NCBI GenBank assembly: GCA_050692985.1
Contig: JBOGVZ010000023.1
Coordinates: forward strand, 1 to 7,356
DNA length: 7,356 nt
Source of the DNA: JBOGVZ01 sp050692985
Lineage (GTDB): Bacteria > Actinomycetota > UBA4738 > CALAEC01
Reading direction: 5' to 3'
The translations under genes were made by a program, and so were the position numbers. Below, piece after piece: positions 1-5,511 of the stretch. The notes beneath the pieces are model-generated. The model was not told the DNA's origin and ran no database searches. It saw only the letters and a program-made list of their open reading frames with translations. How positions within the stretch are numbered: position 1 is the stretch's first letter; every line of letters begins with the position of its first letter.

Positions 1-126
1 CACGAGGGCTTGATGGAGAGCCCGGGCCACCGCGAGAACATCCTCCGCCCCGAGTTCCGCCGGGTGGGCATCGGGGTGGTCTCGGGACCGCTGGGGCTGA
101 TGGTGGTGCAGGTGTTCACCGGGTGA
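1..126 (+). CDS. CAP/SCP-domain (YkwD-like) protein, C-terminal fragment
   Basis: The window opens in frame inside this gene, and only the last 41 residues and a TGA stop are present. The fragment contains SPGHRENIL at about residues 7-15, followed by RRVGIGVV and a final hydrophobic strand ending VVQVFTG. This matches the end of bacterial CAP (cysteine-rich secretory protein / antigen 5 / PR-1) domains of the YkwD type, where a GHR-N-L motif is followed by a G-G-containing strand and a closing beta strand. Such proteins are usually exported. Their biochemical role in bacteria is poorly defined, so no reaction is assigned. The stop falls only a few residues after the domain, so nothing follows the CAP domain. 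The next gene begins 46 nt downstream on the same strand and could be co-transcribed. The family call rests on a short stretch and is good but not certain. Confidence 0.75.
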   Translation, partial: HEGLMESPGHRENILRPEFRRVGIGVVSGPLGLMVVQVFTG

Positions 127-172
127 GGTCTCGTTTCACATGGCCGCACGGCGCGGCGCTTAGTCTGAGGCT

Positions 173-970
173 GTGTTGCGTTCTGACACCCCTTCAACGG
201 GTGGGAACCGGCTGCGGGTGGGGCGTGAGCCTTCCGCGGGACGGCCGGGGCGTGTGCCCCTCCTGGTCCTGCTGGCCGTCGTGGGCGCCACCGGCTTGGT
301 CTTCGCCGGCCTCGAGTCTCCCTCCAGCAGGCTCCCTCCAGCTCCGCCACCTTCCCCACCCGTGGAGCGGGCCCAGCAGCCTCCCCCGGCCTTCTCGCCG
401 TGGCCGGAGTTCGTTCTGGTTTGGGAGGTGACCGGATGGCCCCAGTGGACTCGGCGCAACGACCCGGCCGCCCAGCGCGTCCCGGCTGGGCCGTGCGCCT
501 CGCTCAACACCCCGACCTGCTATGTCCGGCTGGCGTGGGGAGGGGAGGGCCGTTGGTCCATCACCTACTCGGAGGATACGGGCTTCGACCTCGATGACAC
601 CATGGAGCTCACCTGGGCCGGCCGGCACTTCGTCCGGTTCGGCGCCACCCTCTTCCAGGGGGCTCCGGTCGGCTCTGAGGTTCCCCTGGAGGTCTGTCGG
701 CGGCTGCAGGAGGCGTCGGAGCAAGGGCAGCCGGTCACCTCCTCGATATGGCACGAGCAGGCAGAGCACGCCCAAGGAGTGGTCACGCTAGCCCTGCGGG
801 GGCCGGGCGGTGAGAGTGCTCGCTGCCTGCGTCCCTGGGGGATCCCGGTGGCGGTCTCCCAAGAGGGCTACGCCTGGGGCTGGACATCGATTCGCTTCAG
901 CTCCCCGAACCGCGAGGAGCTGGCCGGGGACCTGCTTCCCCGATCCGTCCTCGACGACCCCACCGGGTAG
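173..970 (+). CDS. Unrecognised membrane-anchored or secreted protein with proline-rich linker
   Basis: I do not recognise this 265-residue protein. It has a basic N-terminus, one hydrophobic segment at about residues 28-46 (VPLLVLLAVVGATGLVF), and a Pro/Ser-rich stretch at about 50-73. A soluble domain rich in Trp, Gly and beta-type sequence then runs from about 78 to 260. This fits a signal anchor or uncleaved signal peptide with the domain outside the membrane. There is no lipobox. Four cysteines (108, 116, 175, 218) lie in the outer domain and could form two disulphides. The start is uncertain. GTG at 173 is the outermost start, but the GAGG at 167-170 is too close to it and better spaced (5 nt) for the TTG at 176. 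The reading frame has the codon character of a real gene and fills the space between its neighbours. It follows the CAP gene by 46 nt and converges on livF with only 3 nt between the stops. Confidence 0.7.
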   Translation: MLRSDTPSTGGNRLRVGREPSAGRPGRVPLLVLLAVVGATGLVFAGLESPSSRLPPAPPPSPPVERAQQPPPAFSPWPEFVLVWEVTGWPQWTRRNDPAAQRVPAGPCASLNTPTCYVRLAWGGEGRWSITYSEDTGFDLDDTMELTWAGRHFVRFGATLFQGAPVGSEVPLEVCRRLQEASEQGQPVTSSIWHEQAEHAQGVVTLALRGPGGESARCLRPWGIPVAVSQEGYAWGWTSIRFSSPNREELAGDLLPRSVLDDPTG

Positions 971-980
971 TACCTACTCG
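964..980. other. Short inverted repeat spanning two convergent stop codons
   Basis: The bases CGGGTAG (964-970) and CTACTCG (974-980) can pair over a 3-nt TAC loop, as seven pairs including one G-T. Both facing TAG stop codons lie within the stem. No T-rich run follows on either strand, so terminator function is doubtful. It may simply reflect two TAG stops placed back to back. It is the only candidate termination structure in the 3-nt gap. Confidence 0.25.
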
Positions 981-1708
981 AGCTCGCCAAGGTAGGCCCG
1001 TTGCATCTGCGGGTTGTCCAGTAAGCCCTGGGCCGTGTCGGCCAGCATGATCCGGCCGGTCTGGAGGACGTAGCCGTAGTCGGCGATGGAGAGCGCCATG
1101 TTGGCGTTTTGCTCCACCACGAAGACGGTGGTCCCCTCCTGGTTGATCTGCTCGATGATCTCGAAGTTCTGCGTCACCAAGACCGGGGCCAGCCCCATCG
1201 ATGGCTCGTCCATCAGCAGGACCTTGGGTCGGGCCATCAGCGCTCTTCCCACCGCCACCATCTGCTGCTCGCCTCCCGAGAGGGTGCCGGCCCGCTGGTG
1301 GAGCCGTTCCTTCACCCGGGGGAACAGCTTGAAGACACGCTCGAGGTCCTCCTCGATGCCGTCCCGATCGTCTCGCAGGTAGGTGCCGATCTCCAGGTTT
1401 TCCCGCACCGTCATCCGCTTGAAGAGACGTCGGTTCTCGGGAACCATCGAGATCCCCCGGTGGACGATTCCCTGGGTAGGGAGCCCACTGATCCGCTCCC
1501 CGTCCAGGATCACGTCGCCGTTGGTGGGCTTGACGTACCCGAGGATGGTCTTGAGGGTGGTGGTCTTGCCGCTGGCGTTGCCGCCCAGCAGGCAGACGAT
1601 CTGGCCGGGGAAGATCTTCACGTTGATGCCCCGCAGCACCTGGATCGGCCCGTAGTGGGTGTCCACGCCCCGCAGCTCCAGGACCGGCTGGCCGTCGGCC
1701 TGATTCAC
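974..1708 (-). CDS. livF: LivF-type ATP-binding protein of branched-chain/hydrophobic amino-acid ABC importer
   Basis: One of two cytoplasmic ATPases that power the importer encoded by this cluster. Counted from the GTG at 1708 it is 244 residues, close to the usual LivF length. It shows Walker A GGNASGKT (42-49), the LivF hallmark VPENRRLFKRMTVRENL (89-105), signature LSGGEQQ (143-149), Walker B VLLMDEP (163-169) with the expected catalytic Glu168, and VEQNANMAL (198-206). Gln at the usual H-loop histidine position is normal for LivF. Walker A and the VPENRR motif differ slightly from the common GANGAGKT and VPEGRR. The frame is open further upstream to an ATG at 1810, but that extra stretch lies inside livG and does not resemble a protein start. 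The GTG at 1708 forms a GTGA overlap with the livG stop, which implies translational coupling. The sequence before it is G-rich (GGTGGGGG) and can serve as a ribosome site. This is the last gene of the operon. Confidence 0.95.
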   Translation of the reverse strand: MNQADGQPVLELRGVDTHYGPIQVLRGINVKIFPGQIVCLLGGNASGKTTTLKTILGYVKPTNGDVILDGERISGLPTQGIVHRGISMVPENRRLFKRMTVRENLEIGTYLRDDRDGIEEDLERVFKLFPRVKERLHQRAGTLSGGEQQMVAVGRALMARPKVLLMDEPSMGLAPVLVTQNFEIIEQINQEGTTVFVVEQNANMALSIADYGYVLQTGRIMLADTAQGLLDNPQMQRAYLGELE

Positions 1709-2487
1709 GCCCCCACCGCCTTGGTGCCCAGGTAGGCCTCGATCACCTTCTCGTTGGTGGCCACCTCGTGGTACGACCCTTCGGCGATCTTGCGCCCGTA
1801 GTCCAGGCACACCACCCGGTCCGACACTCCTCCCACCACCCGCATGTCGTGCTCGATCACCACGATCGTGTAGCCCTTCTCATCACGCATCTTGCCGATC
1901 AGGCCGGTGAGCTCGGCCGTCTCTCGGGGGTTCATGCCTGCGGTGGGCTCGTCGAGGAGGAGCAGCTTGGCACCGGTGGCCATCGCCCGGGCGATCTCCA
2001 GGCGGCGCCGGTTGGCGTAGGAGAGGGCGAAGGCCGGTTGCTCGAACCGATAGCCAACCAACCGGTTGCCGAAGAAGGACAGTGTCTCCTCGGCCTTCTG
2101 GCGCACCTCCTCTTCTTCCCGTCGGAATCTCGGGCTTCGCAAGATGGCGCTCACCACGCCGGACTTGCTCCGAGTGTGCTGGGCCACCATGACGTTCTCC
2201 CGCACCGTCATATTGGCGAAGAGCCGCACGCTCTGGAAGGTGCGGGCCACGCCCAGCGCGGTGATCTGGTGGGGCCTAAGACCCACCAGATTGGTTCCGT
2301 TGAACCAAACCTGGCCCTCATCCGGGGAGATCATGCCGGTGGCCAGGTTGAAGAAGGTGGTCTTGCCGGCCCCATTGGGCCCGATGAGGCTGACGATCTC
2401 CCCCTCCTCGACGTGGAATTCCAGCTCGTCGATGGCCCGCAGACCGCCGAAGGCCTTGGTGAGTTGCGAGGTCTGGAGAATTGCCAC
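1705..2487 (-). CDS. livG: LivG-type ATP-binding protein of branched-chain/hydrophobic amino-acid ABC importer
   Basis: The second cytoplasmic ATPase of the importer, expected to pair with LivF under the LivH/LivM channel. It is 260 residues, a normal LivG length. Visible motifs are Walker A GPNGAGKT (36-43), Q-loop ARTFQSVRLF (81-90, Gln85), the long LivG-type insertion at about 105-150, Walker B LLLLDEP (175-181) with Glu180, PTAGMNP (181-187) and the H-loop IEHDM (His213). The ABC signature reads LSYANRRRLEIARA (155-168) where LivG proteins often have LSYGQQRR-like sequence. Alanine therefore replaces the signature glycine and asparagine the glutamine. It starts at GTG 2487, preceded by GGAGG (2493-2497) with 5-nt spacing. 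That ribosome site begins right after the livM stop, leaving 10 nt between the genes. Its own stop overlaps the livF start. Confidence 0.95.
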   Translation of the reverse strand: MAILQTSQLTKAFGGLRAIDELEFHVEEGEIVSLIGPNGAGKTTFFNLATGMISPDEGQVWFNGTNLVGLRPHQITALGVARTFQSVRLFANMTVRENVMVAQHTRSKSGVVSAILRSPRFRREEEEVRQKAEETLSFFGNRLVGYRFEQPAFALSYANRRRLEIARAMATGAKLLLLDEPTAGMNPRETAELTGLIGKMRDEKGYTIVVIEHDMRVVGGVSDRVVCLDYGRKIAEGSYHEVATNEKVIEAYLGTKAVGA

Positions 2488-2497
2488 TTTGCCCTCC

Positions 2498-4300
2498 TCA
2501 GTCGGCTGGCATGGTGGCTGGCTGCTCGCGGACTCTTTGTTCCTGCTCCTCGAGGATCCAAGCGTCTTGCAGTGCCTCGTCCTGATGCAGCTCCCGAGCC
2601 CGCTGCCTGGAAGGCAGAAAACCCTCCGGCTTGTACAGCATCATGAAGATGAGCAGCGCTCCATACATGAGCAGGCGGTATTCCTCGAACTCCCGCAGGA
2701 TGTTGGGGATCCCCACCAGCAGGAGCGAGCCCACCACCACGCCGGGGATGTTCCCCATGCCGCCCACGATGATCAGCACCAGCACGGTGATGGAAACCAG
2801 GATGTTGAAGCTGTGGGGGAAGACCGATCCGATTTTGGCGGCGAAGAGCGCCCCCCCGAAACCGGCCAGGATGGCGCCCATGATGAAGGCCGACAGCTTG
2901 GTGGTGACGATGTTGATCCCCATCACCTCGGCGACCGGCTCGTCTTCCCGCATCGCCATCCAGGCCCGTCCGATCCTCGAGCGGTACAGCGCCCAGGAGA
3001 CGTAGGCGGCCAGCAGGGAGAAGGCGGCGATGGGGTAGAACAGCTGGGGTGCGGTGTTGAGCTGAATCGTCCCCACCGGGATGTTGGGGATCCGGGTGAT
3101 GCCCCGAGCGGCGTTGACGAATGGCCTGAGCCAGTCGGACAGGAAGAGGAGGCGAGCGATCTCCCCAAAACCCAAGGTGACGATGGCCAGGTAATCGCCC
3201 CGCATGCGGAGGACCGGGGTACCCACGATGATCCCGGCCAGGGCGGCGGCCAGCACGACGAAGGGAATGGCCGCCCAGAACACCAGCTCGGGACTCCACC
3301 GGGGCGAGAGGGGCGAGGTCAGGATGGCCGTCGTGTAGGCGCCCACCGCGAAGAAGGCCACGTAGCCGAGGTCCAACAGGCCGGCGTAGCCCACCACGAT
3401 ATTGAGGCCTAGCCCCATGAGCAGAAAGATCCCCACCAGGTCGAGGACCTCGGCCACGAACGGTCCCAGGAACGAGGGGAGGATGGCCAGGGCCACGACG
3501 AGTGCAGCCAGGCCTCCCAGCATCAGGTTGCGGCGGCGCTCCTCGGGGGCCTCGAGCAAGCGGGTTCGAGCTGCGGCTCGCCTGGGGTCGAGCGACCAGT
3601 AGAGGCCGAACACCAGCACGCCGAGGATGACCGTTCCCAACAGGGACAGCCCACCCCGTGGATTGAACACGAGCCTGTCGACGGACCGGAGCTTGAAGCC
3701 GGTGAGGATCTGACCGATGAAATCCTCGAACAGTCCCGCCACCAATACCCACAGGAGGGCGTTGGAGAGAGCTCGCTGCCAACGAGCCGGAGCGATGGCC
3801 AGGCCGGCCCCAAGAGCTCCTACCACGAGCCCCCCCATGAAGAGGATCGCCAGGCCGGCTCCCACCCCCTGGTCGAAGGTGAGGAGCCTCACCATGCCGG
3901 GGGTGACGTTGGGGAAGACGGGGCGCAGGTTGACGGCTTGTGCCAGGGCGGCGAAGACGCCCAACACGAGCCCGGCCGTGGCACCGGCGGTGCCACCGGC
4001 CAGGAGGTTGCCCGGCCCCACCTGCGCCGGCGGCTCCCCTTCCAGTGGTGGAGGGCGTCGTCCGGCCAGGTAGCCGAGCAGCATCGCAATGACCAGTAGA
4101 GAGACGGTGCTGAAGGTCAGGAAGGGCTGCACCACCTCCCGCGACTGGAACGCCTCGAGCATGCCTATGGCGCCTACCAGCACCGCGATGAAACCGCCGA
4201 TCAGGCCCAGGCGAGCGGCGTGAACCAGGTCGACCCTTTGCCTGGGGGGGTGGAGGTCGAGCTGCTCCTCCACCGCTACGGCTTCTTTCAGTTGCGCCAC
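2498..4300 (-). CDS. livM: LivM-type permease with large N-terminal membrane extension
   Basis: Integral membrane permease that forms the import channel with LivH. At 600 residues it is far longer than common LivM proteins (roughly 300-430). The C-terminal part (about 285-560) is a standard LivM/BPD_transp_2 domain: GYAGLLDLGYVAFFAVGAYT (304-323), RMRGDYLAIVTLGFGEIAR (365-383), the cytoplasmic coupling loop SRIGRAWMAMREDEPVAEVM (441-460) and GGMGNIPGVVVGSLL (513-527). The first 260 residues are additional. After a charged N-terminus there are hydrophobic stretches at about 30-50, 62-80, 98-122, 145-170, 178-200 and 216-236, then a basic loop (DPRRAAARTR and EERRR). A charged tail with many Glu, Gln and Arg follows residue 563. 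It starts at GTG 4300, with AGGAGGA (4311-4317) 10 nt upstream. I recall similarly enlarged LivM proteins from Chloroflexi and Actinobacteria, so the extension is probably a lineage variant, not an error. Its function is unknown. Confidence 0.93.
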   Translation of the reverse strand: MAQLKEAVAVEEQLDLHPPRQRVDLVHAARLGLIGGFIAVLVGAIGMLEAFQSREVVQPFLTFSTVSLLVIAMLLGYLAGRRPPPLEGEPPAQVGPGNLLAGGTAGATAGLVLGVFAALAQAVNLRPVFPNVTPGMVRLLTFDQGVGAGLAILFMGGLVVGALGAGLAIAPARWQRALSNALLWVLVAGLFEDFIGQILTGFKLRSVDRLVFNPRGGLSLLGTVILGVLVFGLYWSLDPRRAAARTRLLEAPEERRRNLMLGGLAALVVALAILPSFLGPFVAEVLDLVGIFLLMGLGLNIVVGYAGLLDLGYVAFFAVGAYTTAILTSPLSPRWSPELVFWAAIPFVVLAAALAGIIVGTPVLRMRGDYLAIVTLGFGEIARLLFLSDWLRPFVNAARGITRIPNIPVGTIQLNTAPQLFYPIAAFSLLAAYVSWALYRSRIGRAWMAMREDEPVAEVMGINIVTTKLSAFIMGAILAGFGGALFAAKIGSVFPHSFNILVSITVLVLIIVGGMGNIPGVVVGSLLLVGIPNILREFEEYRLLMYGALLIFMMLYKPEGFLPSRQRARELHQDEALQDAWILEEQEQRVREQPATMPAD

Positions 4301-4355
4301 TCCGCTTAATTCCTCCTATGGTGTGGCCCGCCGAAAACGCGCCGGTTGTCTCTCA

Positions 4356-5438
4356 CTACGCCCGCTCCTCTGCCAGACGCTCGCCCAGGATGCCGGTTGG
4401 CTTGAAGATGAGCACCAGGATGAGGGCGAGGAAGGCCACCACGTCCTTCAGCTGGTGCGCCGAGGGGATGCCCAAGCCGGTCAGGACCAGGCTGGGCCCC
4501 AGCGACTCCAGCATGCCCAGCACCAGGCCCCCCACCATGGCCCCGACGATGTTGCCGATCCCTCCCAAGACGGCCGAGGTGAAGGCCTTGATCCCGGGAA
4601 GGAACCCCATCAGGAAGAAGACGGTGCGGAAGCTGAGGGCATAGAGGAGGGCGGCCACTCCGGCCATGGCCCCCCCGACGGCGAAGGTGGTGACGATGGT
4701 CCGGTCGACGTCGATTCCCATGAGGGCGGCGATCTCCTTGTCCTCCGCCACCGCCCTCATGGCCCGGCCGGTCTTGGTGCGTTCCACGAACTGGTAGAGG
4801 AGGACCATCATCACCACACCAATGACGATGACCCAGAACTGAGTGCGGAGGATGGGGATGCCGAGGATCCTGTAAGAGCCCTGCAGAGCCGAGACGGTCG
4901 GGAACGGCTTGAAGGCCGCCCCGAACAGGCCGGCGAAGAGGTACTGCAACGTGAAGGAGGCCCCGATGGAGGTAATGAGGGGGATCAACCGGGGTGCCGC
5001 CCGGAGCCGACGGTAGGCCACCCTCTCCAGCAGCACGGCCACCGACGCCGAGGTGGCCATGCACACGATCAGCACGATGAAGAGGGAAAGGAACGGCTGG
5101 CGGTTCCACAATCCCAGCCGCACCAGTTGCTGGGCGGCGATGAGACCGATCATCGCCCCGCTCATGAACACCTCACCGTGGGCGAAGTTGATGAAGCCGA
5201 GCACCCCGTACACCATCGTGTAGCCCAGGGCGATCAGGCCGTAGGTGGCTCCCAGGCCCAAGCCGAAGGTCACCACGTCCCGCCACTGGGCCGCAGAGAG
5301 CCTCCCGCTGGTGACGCTGTTGAAGGCGCCGACCACCGACACGGCCACCAGCGCCACCCCGAGCACCCACGGGATGACCGTGGTGAGCTCGAGCCTCCGT
5401 CGTGGGCGGGTGGTCGGCCGTGCGGTCGCGGTGGCCAT
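4356..5438 (-). CDS. livH: LivH-type permease of branched-chain/hydrophobic amino-acid ABC importer
   Basis: Integral membrane permease, partner of LivM. Family hallmarks are GLIALGYTMVYGVLGFINFA (67-86) followed by HGEVFMSGA, ERVAYRRLRAAPRLIPLITS (138-157), the cytoplasmic coupling loop TKTGRAMRAVAEDKEIAALM (221-240) and KAFTSAVLGGIGNIVGAMVG (284-303). At 360 residues it is about 50-60 longer than typical LivH. The excess is N-terminal: a basic start (TRPRRR) and one more hydrophobic segment (about 21-39) before the core. It starts at ATG 5438 with a weak AAGG (5448-5451) 9 nt upstream. This gene follows the binding-protein gene by 73 nt, which contain a strong hairpin. A 55-nt gap then leads to livM. 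Transcripts that read through the hairpin would supply livH, livM, livG and livF together. Confidence 0.95.
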   Translation of the reverse strand: MATATARPTTRPRRRLELTTVIPWVLGVALVAVSVVGAFNSVTSGRLSAAQWRDVVTFGLGLGATYGLIALGYTMVYGVLGFINFAHGEVFMSGAMIGLIAAQQLVRLGLWNRQPFLSLFIVLIVCMATSASVAVLLERVAYRRLRAAPRLIPLITSIGASFTLQYLFAGLFGAAFKPFPTVSALQGSYRILGIPILRTQFWVIVIGVVMMVLLYQFVERTKTGRAMRAVAEDKEIAALMGIDVDRTIVTTFAVGGAMAGVAALLYALSFRTVFFLMGFLPGIKAFTSAVLGGIGNIVGAMVGGLVLGMLESLGPSLVLTGLGIPSAHQLKDVVAFLALILVLIFKPTGILGERLAEERA

Positions 5439-5465
5439 CGAGGGAAACCTTACAAGAGAACGAGA

Positions 5466-5493
5466 GCGGGGTGCGCCCTCGAGCGCACCCCGC
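5466..5493 (-). terminator. Intercistronic hairpin, probable partial terminator between binding protein and livH
   Basis: A perfect 11-bp GC-rich inverted repeat (GCGGGGTGCGC at 5466-5476 and its complement at 5483-5493) encloses a 6-nt loop. On the minus strand the stem starts 18 nt after the binding-protein stop. It is followed by a pyrimidine run at 5465-5452 with 8 T in 14 bases. This resembles an intrinsic terminator with an imperfect tail. In transporter operons such structures commonly let the binding protein be made in excess of the permeases, by partial termination or by protecting the upstream mRNA from decay. Which of these applies cannot be told from the sequence. Confidence 0.75.
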
Positions 5494-5511
5494 CTGTGGT
5501 TTGGCCGTTGC

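Noticed and set aside
1105..1115. Missing H-loop histidine in LivF
   Set aside because: Gln in VEQN at this position is normal for LivF proteins, including that of E. coli, so it is not a defect.
1709..1810. ATG at 1810 as the start of livF
   Set aside because: The extra 34 residues are livG sequence read in another frame. The GTG at 1708 gives normal LivF length and a typical 4-nt overlap.
2066..3412. 448-residue open frame on the plus strand
   Set aside because: It lies antisense to livG and livM, is rich in His, Asp and Arg as antisense GC-rich frames are, and shows no domain. The minus-strand genes here are certain.
2331..3782. 483-residue open frame on the minus strand
   Set aside because: It overlaps livM and livG in another frame, and its Pro/Arg/Gly/His composition marks it as a shadow.
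4301..4355. Possible hairpin between livH and livM
   Set aside because: Only short, poorly matched GC pairs around an AAAA run could be made, with no clear stem or T tract.
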